Shown in pieces: positions 44,319 to 54,168 of a stretch of 64,000 nt of DNA. A program made the position numbers and the translations under genes. The notes beneath the pieces are model-generated. The model ran no database searches and had not been told where the DNA came from. It was given only the letters and a program-made list of their open reading frames with translations. Source of the DNA: an uncultured Bacteroidales bacterium (lineage in GTDB: Bacteria; Bacteroidota; Bacteroidia; Bacteroidales; ML635J-15); the NCBI GenBank assembly GCA_937899245.1, contig CALDKB010000049.1, positions 227,739 to 291,738 on the forward strand, in the 5' to 3' direction. Every line of letters begins with the position of its first letter. Within the stretch, counting starts at the first letter, position 1.

Positions 44319-45437
44319 ATGAAAAATCCATTGCCAGACGAAGCCTACTCTAAAAGGAAGACCTACCGCGAAACCGACATACGAGGAGACTATTTCCGCG
44401 ACCAGACCGCCATTATACACTCGACACCATTCCGCCGACTGAAAAAGAAAACGCAAGTTTTCTTTGCTCCAGAAAACGACCATATATGCACGCGCATCGA
44501 GCATGTGCTGCATGTAGCGACAATAGCATCAACAATATGCAAGGGACTTAACAAGGCCGGATGGGAACTAAACGACGAAATGGCTTACGCCATCGGCCTC
44601 GGACACGACCTCGGACACACACCGTTCGGTCATGCAGGCGAAAAATCCCTAGATATTATTTTATCAGAAAGCGGAAACGGGCATTTCATCCACGAAGTTA
44701 ATTCATACCGTCAGGTTGCATACCTTGCCAACCACGGCAACGGCCTTAACCTTTGCTACGGTGTAATGGATGGCATTATCTGTCACAACGGCGAACGCGA
44801 CGAACAATATGCATACCCGACAAAAGACCTCAACAACCTTGACGAAATAAAGGACCGCTCGGTGATGCCATCCTCATACGAAGGTTGCATTATGCGTTTT
44901 TCCGATAAAATAGCCTACCTCGGCCGCGACCTCGAAGACGCATTCGTGGCCGGATTCATCACCGAAAGCGACGTACCCGACGATGTCAAAAAAATATTAG
45001 GCAACCGCAACGGACAAATTATAAACTCATTGGTAAACGACATAATTGAGAATTCCAAGGACAAGGATGTTATTGGATTTTCAGATGCAACATACGAGGT
45101 TGTCACGAAGTTAAAGAAATTCAACTACGAGAAGATATACAGCAACCAGATTCTACGCGAATACGACTCCTTCTGCCACAGAATAATAAATTCGCTGTTC
45201 GATTACCTGCACGAAATCTATGTCAGAAACCAAATGGATTTTGCAAAGTACGAATCGTCTCATATTGAACTCGACCAATATTTCGGCAAGTATATCGAAT
45301 CCATGAACCACTTCTACACATCGCGTAACGAAACCGAAATCAACATCATCACCGACTATATCTCAGGAATGACCGACGTTTTCGCACTCGACGCAATAAA
45401 ACAGATAACTATTCCTAAACCAATCAGCTTCAAATAG
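44319..45437 (+). CDS. dgt: Deoxyguanosinetriphosphate triphosphohydrolase
   Basis: 372 residues. HD superfamily: RDQTAIIHSTPFRRL, HICTRIEHVLHVATIA (first His), GLGHDLGHTPFGHAGE (HD pair), SDKIAYLGRDLEDAF (last Asp). Such enzymes release triphosphate from dGTP or other dNTPs and can lower dNTP pools, including in phage defence. Start 4 nt after the LOG stop; stop is directly adjacent to the next start (TAG then TTG). Confidence 0.9.
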   Translation: MKNPLPDEAYSKRKTYRETDIRGDYFRDQTAIIHSTPFRRLKKKTQVFFAPENDHICTRIEHVLHVATIASTICKGLNKAGWELNDEMAYAIGLGHDLGHTPFGHAGEKSLDIILSESGNGHFIHEVNSYRQVAYLANHGNGLNLCYGVMDGIICHNGERDEQYAYPTKDLNNLDEIKDRSVMPSSYEGCIMRFSDKIAYLGRDLEDAFVAGFITESDVPDDVKKILGNRNGQIINSLVNDIIENSKDKDVIGFSDATYEVVTKLKKFNYEKIYSNQILREYDSFCHRIINSLFDYLHEIYVRNQMDFAKYESSHIELDQYFGKYIESMNHFYTSRNETEINIITDYISGMTDVFALDAIKQITIPKPISFK

Positions 45438-45902
45438 TTGGACACGCAAAAAAACATATTGACTATTTTCGTCTCAAGAGACAAGAACCGCTACAATTTC
45501 ACCGACACAATCGACGAATCGCTTTCGCATTTGTGCAAGAATATTCGCAAGCGCATAGTCTCATGTGCTATCGAGCTGATACAAAACAACTTGATTTATA
45601 ATACCGACAAAGAAATCGTAGTTGAGATTTCCGAAAATGAAGATTTCTATATTTTACACACGACCAGAAAGTCCGACAACGACACCTGCAGGATGCTGAT
45701 TGCCAAAATCAAAGAAATTAACGCAACAGGACACGAGACTCTGAAAAAAAGATTTACCGACAACCTGACGCGAGACAACCAGCAAGCAGGCACTGGCAAC
45801 GGCCTTATATTGTGCAAGCTAAAATCCGGCAACGACATTCTGGCTGTACAAGCAGAAGATATGCTGCACATCAACCTGAAATTCAACAAGATAAAATCAT
45901 GA
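45438..45902 (+). CDS. siaB: SiaB-like ATP-binding kinase (DUF6272)
   Basis: 154 residues. A GHKL-type fold: N-box SCAIELIQNNLIYNTDKEI, with the Asn of the metal site, and a closing GTGNGLILCKLKSG loop where G-box residues lie. It resembles SiaB, which phosphorylates SiaC in Pseudomonas biofilm signalling. No ATG fits; the frame opens with TTG at 45438 directly after the dgt stop, an unusual arrangement that implies coupled translation. Its end overlaps the next gene by 4 nt (ATGA). Kinase identity rests on the motifs and on the SiaC partner. Confidence 0.65.
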   Translation: MDTQKNILTIFVSRDKNRYNFTDTIDESLSHLCKNIRKRIVSCAIELIQNNLIYNTDKEIVVEISENEDFYILHTTRKSDNDTCRMLIAKIKEINATGHETLKKRFTDNLTRDNQQAGTGNGLILCKLKSGNDILAVQAEDMLHINLKFNKIKS

Positions 45903-46270
45903 ATATACTTATCGAAGCAACAGGGCACACTCCACGTATCTTTGAAGAAAACGACGAACTATACGTGTGGGGAACAATTGTTCCAGAAAATCCAATTGAG
46001 ATTTTCACAAAATTCAACAATATAGCCATTAGCAAATACAACGAAACCGGCAAGTTGCACATACATTTCTCGCTAGGATACTTCAACACAAGTTCGGCAC
46101 GATTTCTATACAACTTCTTCAGGCAACTTAAAGGCAAAGAAAGCATTGAAATATCGTGGCACTACGAAGCCGACGACGAAGACATACTTGAAAGCGGAAA
46201 GGAATTTGAAGAAATTTCCGGACTAAAGTTCAACTTTATCGACTCGACATTCAATGCAAACGGACAATAG
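45899..46270 (+). CDS. siaC: SiaC-family regulatory phosphoprotein (DUF1987)
   Basis: 123 residues. HTPRIFEENDELYVWGTIVPENP and FSLGYFNTSSARFLYNFF match DUF1987; the Thr-Ser-Ser-Ala segment is where SiaC is phosphorylated. In Pseudomonas SiaC binds and activates the diguanylate cyclase SiaD when unphosphorylated; no cyclase is near here. ATG at 45899 overlaps the siaB stop. The pair therefore forms a kinase-substrate module within a nucleotide-metabolism operon. Confidence 0.75.
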   Translation: MNILIEATGHTPRIFEENDELYVWGTIVPENPIEIFTKFNNIAISKYNETGKLHIHFSLGYFNTSSARFLYNFFRQLKGKESIEISWHYEADDEDILESGKEFEEISGLKFNFIDSTFNANGQ

Positions 46271-46372
46271 ACACGGCATCATAAACACACAACTTATAAT
46301 AAGATGTTGCACAACAAGTTTGAAATGAAAAATAATTATTAATATTGTAGAAAATTTTAAATAAAATTAGAT

Positions 46373-47680
46373 ATGGTAAATACTCCAATAAGCGACTCTG
46401 TAATAAAAGAACAGTGTCAGAAGCTGGGAATCAGCAATGTAGGCAAATCTACAATTAGAGAAGTTGTCGGATTGGTAAACTGCATAGAAAAGGCAACTGG
46501 TGAAAAATATGTAAGAATGGAAATGGGCGTTCCAAGCCTTACCCCACCTCAAGTTGGTACTGATGCCGAAATCAAGTCATTGAAAGACGGTGTTGCTGCT
46601 ATATACCCTATGGTTGATGGTGTTCCAGAACTTAAGCATGAAGCATCACGTTTCATTAAGAACTTTATCGGCGTTGAGGTTTCTCCAGAATCCTGTATTC
46701 CTACCGTTGGTTCAATGCAAGGCGGCTACGCAACTTTCCTAACCTGCTCGAACCTAGACCCAAAAAAGGATACTGCACTTTTCATCGACCCGGGATTCCC
46801 TGTTCAGAAGCAACAGTTCAACGTAATGGGACACAAGTATGAAAGCTTCGACGTTTACGACTATCGTGGCGAAAAACTTCGCGACAAATTGGAATCGTAC
46901 CTGTCGAAAGGCAATATCAACTCGATTATCTACTCGAACCCTAACAACCCGAGCTGGATTTGTTTCACAGACGATGAACTTAAGATTATTGCCGACGTCG
47001 CAAACAAATATGACACAATCGTTATAGAAGACTTGGCATACTTCAGAATGGACTTCCGCGACGACACATACCATCCGGGATTCCCGCCATACCAAGCATC
47101 GGTAGCAAACTACACCGACAATTACATACTGATGATTTCCGGCTCAAAGGCATTCAGCTATGCCGGTCAGCGTGTAGCCGTTGTAGCTATTTCCGACAAG
47201 ATTTTCCACCGCAAGTACGAAAATCTACAGAAACGCTTCGGACGTGACGAATTTGGCGCAACATTCGTAATGCGTATCATATATGCATTGAGTTCGGGTG
47301 TTTGCCACTCTGCACAATATGGTCTGGCAGCAATGCTAAAGGCAGCAAATGACGGAACTTTCAATTTCATCAAGGACATTGAAGAATATGGAAACCGTGC
47401 AGCAAAAATGAAAAAGCTATTCACCGATGCAGGATTTTCGATTGTTTACGACAAGGATATCGACAAGGATCTTGCCGACGGATTCTACTTCACAATTACA
47501 TATAAGGACTGGACAGGAAGCGAATTGCTGGAAGAACTGCTTCATTACGGCATAAGTGCAATTACTCTCGACAATACAGGAAGCAAGAAATACGGACTCC
47601 GCGCCTGCGTTTCGCAAATAACTCCAGACAAAATGGAATTGCTAGAAAAACGACTTGCAATTTACAAGCAAAAACACTAA
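46373..47680 (+). CDS. PLP-dependent class I/II aminotransferase
   Basis: 435 residues. Fold-type I: VGSMQGGYATFLTCSN, SIIYSNPNNPSWICFTDDEL (binding Asn), VIEDLAYFRMD (Asp and Tyr pairing with the cofactor), and SGSKAFSYAGQRVAVV carrying the Schiff-base Lys. The closing segment GSKKYGLRACVSQIT includes the carboxylate Arg. Substrate unclear; family members include aspartate or aromatic aminotransferases. It starts 102 nt after siaC and precedes a small membrane protein by 3 nt. Confidence 0.85.
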   Translation: MVNTPISDSVIKEQCQKLGISNVGKSTIREVVGLVNCIEKATGEKYVRMEMGVPSLTPPQVGTDAEIKSLKDGVAAIYPMVDGVPELKHEASRFIKNFIGVEVSPESCIPTVGSMQGGYATFLTCSNLDPKKDTALFIDPGFPVQKQQFNVMGHKYESFDVYDYRGEKLRDKLESYLSKGNINSIIYSNPNNPSWICFTDDELKIIADVANKYDTIVIEDLAYFRMDFRDDTYHPGFPPYQASVANYTDNYILMISGSKAFSYAGQRVAVVAISDKIFHRKYENLQKRFGRDEFGATFVMRIIYALSSGVCHSAQYGLAAMLKAANDGTFNFIKDIEEYGNRAAKMKKLFTDAGFSIVYDKDIDKDLADGFYFTITYKDWTGSELLEELLHYGISAITLDNTGSKKYGLRACVSQITPDKMELLEKRLAIYKQKH

Positions 47681-47683
47681 ATA

Positions 47684-48022
47684 ATGAAGAACTTGTCGCC
47701 CATACTACAAGAAGATTTCAATCTGATTAAAGCTCAATATAAAAAAGCGGAAATCAGCAAGGGCGACATTTACATATTCGACGGCTCAATTTTGCATGTC
47801 ATTGAAGAGAAAAACGACAAAATAAAGATAAGCAGCACCATTAACACTCGTTACTGGGTGCTCTTATCTTTATTGATAATATTTGGGATTTTACTTGGGA
47901 TAATTGGAGTTCTATTAGTAATTATCACCGCAAAAATTGCCTTAATTAAATGCAAAAAAGACAAAAAGGCAAAAGTTATTGCACTATTAAGTAAAAATGC
48001 CAAAGATACTACGAATAATTAA
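47684..48022 (+). CDS. Small hypothetical membrane protein
   Basis: 112 residues. A soluble N-terminal part (DIYIFDGSILHVIEEKNDKIKIS) with beta character is followed by one long hydrophobic segment, WVLLSLLIIFGILLGIIGVL, that could span the membrane once or as a hairpin, then a Lys-rich tail. Family not recognised. The last 26 nt overlap the start of the GT4 gene in another frame. Confidence 0.55.
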   Translation: MKNLSPILQEDFNLIKAQYKKAEISKGDIYIFDGSILHVIEEKNDKIKISSTINTRYWVLLSLLIIFGILLGIIGVLLVIITAKIALIKCKKDKKAKVIALLSKNAKDTTNN

Positions 48023-49187
48023 CAGATTCAATCTTGGAGGTCCAACTTTCAATGTAAGCTACCTTACCAAATACATGCCCCCTGAATACGAGACCTTGCT
48101 TGTAGGAGGAATGAATGATGCTTCCGAAGCGTGCTCAGACTATATTGTACAAAAGCTGGGCATACATGCCATTAAGATTTCTGAAATGATAAGAAGTATC
48201 AACGGCTACAATGACGTTGTCGCATACGAGAAAATCAAAAGCATTATCAAAAGGTATCAGCCTGACATTGTACACACTCACGCATCAAAAGCCGGAGTAC
48301 TTGGGCGACAGGCTGCCATCAGTTGCGGCGTCCCTGTGATTGTTCACACTTTCCACGGTCATATCTTCAACTCGTACTTCAACAAGTACGTTACCGAGAC
48401 ATTCCGCAAGATTGAGCAGCACTATGCAAAAAAAACTTCAGCCATAGTTGCCATTAGCGAAATTCAAAAGCAGGAACTGTCCGAAATTTACAAGATTGCT
48501 CCGGCCGAAAAGTTCAGAGTGATACCATTGGGATTCGACCTAAACAGATTCCAGGAAAACAAAAGCATAAAGCGAGAAGCATTCCGAAAGGAATATGGCA
48601 TTGCCGACGATGATATAGCCGTATCGATTGTAGGAAGACTTGTTCCGGTGAAAAACCACAGGATGTTCATCGATTCAATTAAGAATGTGAAGTCTAAAAC
48701 GAACAAAAATGTTCGCGGTGTAATTGTCGGCGATGGCGATTTGCGTGACGGTCTAATCGAATATGCCAATGCACAAGGGCTAACTTGTTCAACGCCAAAC
48801 AGCAAAATAGAGAATTCCGACATCATATTTACATCTTGGATAAAAGATGCCGACTATGTATTTGCTGGCTCCGAAATTTCCGCCCTCACCTCACTAAACG
48901 AAGGAACGCCAGTTTCGATTATCGAGTCGCAAGCAGCCAACGTCCCTGTTGTCAGCACTGTTGTTGGCGGTATTCGCGATGTAGTTATTGAAGGAAAAAC
49001 AGCAATGCTCTCTCCTACCCAAAATGTTGACGCCTTCAGTGCAAACCTTCTTGAATTGGTTGAAAACGACAATCTTCGCAAGCAAATGTCTGAAAATGGC
49101 TGGACGTTTGTACGTGACAAATTTCACTACACTCGACTTGTCAACGACATGAAAAACCTGTACGACGAATTGCTAGCAAACAAATAA
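47997..49187 (+). CDS. GT4-family glycosyltransferase
   Basis: 396 residues. GT-B fold: N-terminal loop RIINRFNLGGPTFNVSYLTK, DIVHTHASKAGVLGRQAA, VIVHTFHGHIF, and the donor-site block SLNEGTPVSIIESQAANVPVV with the paired Glu residues spaced seven apart. It transfers a sugar from a nucleotide donor; acceptor likely an envelope polysaccharide or lipid (inference). Overlaps the preceding small gene by 26 nt. Confidence 0.85.
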   Translation: MPKILRIINRFNLGGPTFNVSYLTKYMPPEYETLLVGGMNDASEACSDYIVQKLGIHAIKISEMIRSINGYNDVVAYEKIKSIIKRYQPDIVHTHASKAGVLGRQAAISCGVPVIVHTFHGHIFNSYFNKYVTETFRKIEQHYAKKTSAIVAISEIQKQELSEIYKIAPAEKFRVIPLGFDLNRFQENKSIKREAFRKEYGIADDDIAVSIVGRLVPVKNHRMFIDSIKNVKSKTNKNVRGVIVGDGDLRDGLIEYANAQGLTCSTPNSKIENSDIIFTSWIKDADYVFAGSEISALTSLNEGTPVSIIESQAANVPVVSTVVGGIRDVVIEGKTAMLSPTQNVDAFSANLLELVENDNLRKQMSENGWTFVRDKFHYTRLVNDMKNLYDELLANK

Positions 49188-49229
49188 GACCTTTATAGCT
49201 AAAGGACAAGCATATACATATCATTGCGA

Positions 49230-50423
49230 TTATTCGCAATACTGATAAAACATTTCTGCGGCCTCCCTCGACTTTGACGTTGCCGCCCTACGCCAATAAT
49301 AGCACGCCTTTTCGTACGAAGCAAGATTGTATTTGCACATTCCCATCATATAATTTAGTCGTGCGTCATCTGGCATAATATCCAACGCCATCGAAAAATC
49401 ATAAAACGCCTGTTCCCACATCTCAAATCCATAGTAGGTTTCGCCACGCATCCTATAGTATTCTGATTTCGACGGATTCCGCTCTATCAGCGTCGAGAGT
49501 TCAACAAGCGCATCAAAAGAGTACTCAGTTGCTAACGCTAACCTTGCATCAAGGAATAAAGCACGCTCGTCATCTGGAAAACATTGAAGATACTTGCTGG
49601 TGTATATCTTTGCTTCACTATTCTTGCCGCACAACGAACAAACTTCCGCATATTCAAGCATATTGCCGGCATTGTACCTGTCGTCCGCCAGCATTTTCCT
49701 GCCAGTTTCGCAGGCACCGCGCATATCGCCCGACACTTTCTGTATTGCAAACTTCAGTGCGACACATTTCGCATCATTAGGACTTTTTTCCAACGAAAGT
49801 TCCACATATTTCAATGCCTGCGAGTAATTTTCAAGTCCGAAATATGCTTTTGACAAGAGAAAATTCTTTCGTGCCGCATTTCCTGCGCTCATTTCCCCGA
49901 TCTGCGAAATAGCATTTTCATATTCGCCTGATGATATCATATATTCTATATCGGCGAAAACCTCCGCTGTTCGCGAATACCTCTGAACCGACCAGAAATC
50001 TCTCCATTCTGCTGTACGGTTGATATTCTCAAACTCCTTACACTTCAAAATTTCCGAATACGATTTCTTATCATTGGAATTGAAATGTTTTTCGAGGTAA
50101 TCTATTGTCTCTTCCGCAAATCCCATCCCGGAATAAATCCGCGCCATCCTGAAATCAGCTTCTGCCGAATTTGTCTTTTCCAAGTGTCTGCAGGCTTCTA
50201 TTGCTTCGGGATATCGTTCGGCATCAATAAGACAATCGACCAGACAAATAGAGAATTCAGCCTTGTCGGAATGTATTTTCCAAAGCATGATTGCCGAATC
50301 TGTTTCGCCATGTTCCAGATAATATCTAGCCCTAAAATAGTCGTATTGAATGTCGTCTATCTGCGCCACGCATGGCACACATAGCAACAAGGCGAAAACA
50401 ATATGCAAAAACCTACACTTCAT
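49230..50423 (-). CDS. Secreted TPR-repeat protein
   Basis: 397 residues. Signal peptide (LHIVFALLLCVPCVAQ). The rest is a string of TPR-like helix pairs (EADFRMARIYSGMGFAEETIDYL; KNFLLSKAYFGLENYSQALKYVE; SEYYRMRGETYYGFEMWEQAFYDF; ARLNYMMGMCKYNLASYEKACYYW). Periplasmic or outer-membrane scaffold for protein contacts. Its start overlaps the stop of the T9SS protein gene by one base (TGATG), so the pair is translationally coupled and may act on the same substrate (inference). Confidence 0.7.
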   Translation of the reverse strand: MKCRFLHIVFALLLCVPCVAQIDDIQYDYFRARYYLEHGETDSAIMLWKIHSDKAEFSICLVDCLIDAERYPEAIEACRHLEKTNSAEADFRMARIYSGMGFAEETIDYLEKHFNSNDKKSYSEILKCKEFENINRTAEWRDFWSVQRYSRTAEVFADIEYMISSGEYENAISQIGEMSAGNAARKNFLLSKAYFGLENYSQALKYVELSLEKSPNDAKCVALKFAIQKVSGDMRGACETGRKMLADDRYNAGNMLEYAEVCSLCGKNSEAKIYTSKYLQCFPDDERALFLDARLALATEYSFDALVELSTLIERNPSKSEYYRMRGETYYGFEMWEQAFYDFSMALDIMPDDARLNYMMGMCKYNLASYEKACYYWRRAATSKSREAAEMFYQYCE

Positions 50424-53077
50424 CAGTCTCTCTGCTGGATTAAATCGTCGGGGCTAAAAACATGTATGAAACCTTTCAGATGACGGGCTTCCAAACCGGT
50501 CAACCTCTGTTCGTAAACCTCGCAAATATAGAAATACACGCCCGGAACAACTATTTGTCCTGTCATACGGTTTCTGCCGTCCCACATTATGTCTGGATCG
50601 TTAGTCTCAAACATCACCTGTCCCCAGCGATTAAGTATCGTCATATCAACCTTTTCAACAAAACGATATTCGCCTATCGGATGATAATAGTCGTTTAGGC
50701 CATCGCCATTAGGCGTAAACACATTTGGCAATTCATAGTACGAGCAGTCGTCGACACAAACAACGACAGAATTTTCGCTGACATTTCCAGAAACATCGGT
50801 TGCATTTACATAATAGCATCCAGCCATTCCTATCTCAGGATAGTGCCGATACGAAGTCTCGCCTGCCACAAATGTCGACAACAGCTGGTAGTCGCCATCG
50901 AGATATGGAGTGTAATAAAGGTTTACAGACGCTATGTCGCTCAAGCAAGAATCAGGAACAGACCATGAAATGTCATTATACGTAGAATCACACATTGAGA
51001 CAACTGAAAGTAGAGGTCTGCACGGCGGAACTGAATCGAACGACAATCTGCACGACTGCTGTGAATTGTTTATCAGCGGCTCCGGGAAGCCTGGCATAGA
51101 ATAACTACCATAAGACTTTACAAAATAGCAGTATTCGCTTCCATATTCTACGCTCTCGTCAATAAAATATTTTTCAGCAGTCTCACCTAAAAGTTCATAA
51201 GTGTCGGTTTCGGCCTCGTGCTTGTAAACTTCGTATTTATAATTAGTCCAAGGCACATTATTCCTTAACCTAACCTTCAGTGCAGATTCCTGCTGCACAA
51301 AGTCGATGAATACCGACGAGGCAAAACTCGGCGACCCAATCAGGAACCTGTTTCCTTCAGCATTATTATAGAACTCAATCTTATATGTATATGCATAATC
51401 CACTGTGTTGACGTTCACATCATGATATTCGGTATTGTTGATGCCATCAACGACTGCAACCTGCCTGAAGTTTTCGCCGAGGAAACCAGTGGAACGGTAT
51501 ATTACATACTGATACGGACCAGCAGTATTTTCGAGTTCACTTTCATCCGGTTTAACCCACGCAACATAAACCTCACCAGTAGCCCTGTCTGTCGACACAA
51601 TGCTAACATTAGTCATTGTTGGCAATCCCTTCTCCAGCGAGGCACAAACCTCCTCCGATGCATATCCCTCTGCGCCATCGGGAAATACAGCACATATTAT
51701 GTAGCAATATTCGTGACCTTGAGCAATGTCGTTGTCGGCATAAATCGTATTTTCGTGGCCATCAACGAAAGCGACCTTCTGATAACCTGTAGATTCCGGT
51801 ACACCGGTCTGGCAATAGTCGTGAACAAACCCCGACGGCTGTATTTTCCTATAGATATTATACCCAATCACATTAGGACAAGAACTTCCGGACCAATGTA
51901 ATGTAATGTCCTGCACCGAAGGCACAGCATAAACACCAGCAACCGCCGGACCAACAACGGTTATGTAAAGGCTCTCAATATCCACCAAGTTTACAATATG
52001 GCTGTCGTCCTGAGCCTTGAAATTCAATATGTACGGTTGTTTCCTAACTACACCGCAGGAAGTCTGCCATTCGAAAATGCCTTTAGCATAACCGGCCATT
52101 GACACTGTTTGCGAGAAATGAGCCGGAGCGTCATCGCTAGCGACAAAAGGCGCTCCGTAAGCCGAAAGTGCTATCGAATCATTGTTCTGATCGGTGGCGG
52201 CCACAGAGAAAGACAAGAAAGTGCCAGCCTCGATGCAAATGCTATCGTGGCTACCATAAATGGTATCAAGCGAAGAAAGGTCGATCTGCGGTATTATGTT
52301 TCCGCTGTCAAAAACTTCAATCTGCATATCGCGGATTATTTCGCCGATCTTCACGCCATCACGCCATTCCTCAATAAGCATTGCGACATTGTACACGCCA
52401 ACGTAAATAGGTGTTTTCCAAATAAGATCGCCCGTGCGTTCGTCAACTTTTATATAGTCCGACGCAGCCGGATAAGTATAATTTGGTATTGGACTTCCGT
52501 TTTCCTCGCGACATTGCGTAAGCTTGTACGAAAGACTGTCGCCATCGGGATCGTAGGCACCGGGATTATGGACGAACACCTGTCCAACCGCCGCCTTGTC
52601 AACTGGAGGTTGCGTAAGTATTGGCGTATTGTTCAAGCCAAGTGTTGGATCTATAATCATAGTCGTGGATATTGCGAACAGAGTGTTTACCGAATTTGGT
52701 ATGTTGGCCACATTGGCATTTCGGTTCGGGTCTTCCACAGTTATGCAGAATATGCCAGGACCTCCGTAGGTGTGCTGTCCTACATATTTGTTGCGCTTGT
52801 AGTAGTCGGGCAAAAATATTTCCTCGCATCGGTCAAGCGACGACGTTGTGTTATCGCCCCACGATATGTCAAGTTCGGGACGGTCGGCACACCAGCCGGG
52901 ACCGGTGGCGGTATAAGTTATAACCGTTACCTCATAAGTCAAGGCATTTATCTGCCTATAGGTAATCTCACCTGCCCTGTTGTGGGTTGCAAATATGGAT
53001 TTCGGACATAGCAAGATGAATATCGCAACGACAATAATCGTTACAAACGATATTTTTGACATAAATCCGATACGCAT
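50423..53077 (-). CDS. T9SS type B surface protein with Fn3-like domains
   Basis: 884 residues. Signal peptide (ISFVTIIVVAIFILLCPKSIFA), then HNRAGEITYRQINALTYEVTVI, a start common to Bacteroidota gliding-motility-associated proteins. Mid-region has fibronectin-III-like strands (LHWSGSSCPNVIGYNIYRK; PYQYVIYRSTG), and the C-terminus YELPNVFTPNGDGLNDYYHP...NRWGQVMFETND is a CHU_C/type B sorting domain. It would be exported by type IX secretion to the surface. ATG at 53077 used; 53062 is an alternative. A 300-codon frame on the opposite strand is a shadow. Confidence 0.85.
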   Translation of the reverse strand: MRIGFMSKISFVTIIVVAIFILLCPKSIFATHNRAGEITYRQINALTYEVTVITYTATGPGWCADRPELDISWGDNTTSSLDRCEEIFLPDYYKRNKYVGQHTYGGPGIFCITVEDPNRNANVANIPNSVNTLFAISTTMIIDPTLGLNNTPILTQPPVDKAAVGQVFVHNPGAYDPDGDSLSYKLTQCREENGSPIPNYTYPAASDYIKVDERTGDLIWKTPIYVGVYNVAMLIEEWRDGVKIGEIIRDMQIEVFDSGNIIPQIDLSSLDTIYGSHDSICIEAGTFLSFSVAATDQNNDSIALSAYGAPFVASDDAPAHFSQTVSMAGYAKGIFEWQTSCGVVRKQPYILNFKAQDDSHIVNLVDIESLYITVVGPAVAGVYAVPSVQDITLHWSGSSCPNVIGYNIYRKIQPSGFVHDYCQTGVPESTGYQKVAFVDGHENTIYADNDIAQGHEYCYIICAVFPDGAEGYASEEVCASLEKGLPTMTNVSIVSTDRATGEVYVAWVKPDESELENTAGPYQYVIYRSTGFLGENFRQVAVVDGINNTEYHDVNVNTVDYAYTYKIEFYNNAEGNRFLIGSPSFASSVFIDFVQQESALKVRLRNNVPWTNYKYEVYKHEAETDTYELLGETAEKYFIDESVEYGSEYCYFVKSYGSYSMPGFPEPLINNSQQSCRLSFDSVPPCRPLLSVVSMCDSTYNDISWSVPDSCLSDIASVNLYYTPYLDGDYQLLSTFVAGETSYRHYPEIGMAGCYYVNATDVSGNVSENSVVVCVDDCSYYELPNVFTPNGDGLNDYYHPIGEYRFVEKVDMTILNRWGQVMFETNDPDIMWDGRNRMTGQIVVPGVYFYICEVYEQRLTGLEARHLKGFIHVFSPDDLIQQRD

Positions 53078-53119
53078 GGTTAATTGCAATCTTAAATCAA
53101 CGGGCAAATGCTATTTATC

Positions 53120-53923
53120 TTAATAGTTGAAACCGCCAAGTTTTACGATGTCGGTACGTGGATTTACACACATTACCGGAATCTTCTTGCTAAGCTCGAT
53201 GTTACGAGGGCGCTTCAAACTTGTAAATGCCTTCTTGTAGTTTTCCGACATATACAATACCAAATCTGGAGAAATCTTGCCCATATAGTCGTAGATATTG
53301 TCGTAGAAATCTTCCTCGGGAACGCCTTCAACATCAAAATCGATAGCATTGTCGGCAAATAGCGACATTGCAAACTGGACATTGCTGTTGATTTCCGCCT
53401 GGCGTCTTTCGTTGTCAGAGATAGGATAAACGACATAAGCATGGCTTTCAAACAAAAGATTCAAATACTTAGCCCATACAAATTTAGAGCGAGACTTCTT
53501 GTCATTGTCAATAGGAATGCAAATGCGGTCGTATTCACCGAATGCCAAAGGACTCTGAACCAATATAAACGGAACCTTTACAAATTTCTGTATCAGTTTC
53601 ATCTGCTTGTCGATTGACTTGATGCCATGGACACCCATAACTGCGAGATAAGCATTCTGCTCGACACCATACTCATGAATTACATCGAACGGAGAGCCAG
53701 TCTTAACAACAGACTTAACATTTTCATAGCCAGTATCCTTAACGAACTTTGCAACAACCTTGTCAAGTTCTATCTGCCATTCGTCAGCCAATTTTTCCGA
53801 CTCTGCAACATAAAGGACATGAATCGGAAGCTTTTCTGTCTTTGCAATTTCGTATGCATGATTCAAAGCAAAATTTGCCTCGTTACTAAACTCGTAAGGT
53901 ACTAAAATACATCTTTCCATCAT
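53120..53923 (-). CDS. Universal stress protein family
   Basis: 267 residues, two UspA-like halves. First half opens CILVPYEFSNEANFALNHAYEIA and ends in LAVMGVHGIK; second half begins YDRICIPIDNDKKSRSKFVWAKYL. The ATP loop GxxGxxxxxxxGS is not clearly intact. Cytoplasmic stress-related protein; specific role unknown. A minus-strand TAAATTTG lies upstream at 53962-53969. Confidence 0.75.
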   Translation of the reverse strand: MMERCILVPYEFSNEANFALNHAYEIAKTEKLPIHVLYVAESEKLADEWQIELDKVVAKFVKDTGYENVKSVVKTGSPFDVIHEYGVEQNAYLAVMGVHGIKSIDKQMKLIQKFVKVPFILVQSPLAFGEYDRICIPIDNDKKSRSKFVWAKYLNLLFESHAYVVYPISDNERRQAEINSNVQFAMSLFADNAIDFDVEGVPEEDFYDNIYDYMGKISPDLVLYMSENYKKAFTSLKRPRNIELSKKIPVMCVNPRTDIVKLGGFNY

Positions 53924-53961
53924 TACTTTATTTTTTGTTAAACACTTTTACTCTAATGTCG

Positions 53962-53969
53962 CAAATTTA
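53962..53969 (-). promoter_or_regulatory. -7 box for the stress-protein gene
   Basis: Minus strand TAAATTTG, 38 nt before the ATG. Confidence 0.4.
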
Positions 53970-54105
53970 ACAAATTACATCAATGATAAGTTTTATTTTC
54001 GAGATTTTTTTATACGGTGCACAACTAGCACTCAATATTCATAACAGCCATACCGCGAAACAGATAACGAGACGACCTGCCGGGTCGAATAATTGTTATT
54101 TGTCA

Positions 54106-54136
54106 ATTGCCAATTTGCAATTGTTTTCTATCTTTG
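54106..54136 (+). promoter_or_regulatory. Promoter of lpd
   Basis: ATTG (54106-54109), 19-nt spacer, TATCTTTG (54129-54136), 32 nt before the ATG. Confidence 0.6.
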
Positions 54137-54168
54137 CACAAACAAATTTAAAATAAAATACACACGAT

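Noticed and set aside
52109..53011. A 300-codon frame on the plus strand within the T9SS protein gene
   Set aside because: Antisense shadow: low-complexity, Arg/Tyr-rich product with no family features, while the minus-strand frame has a signal peptide, repeat domains and sorting domain.
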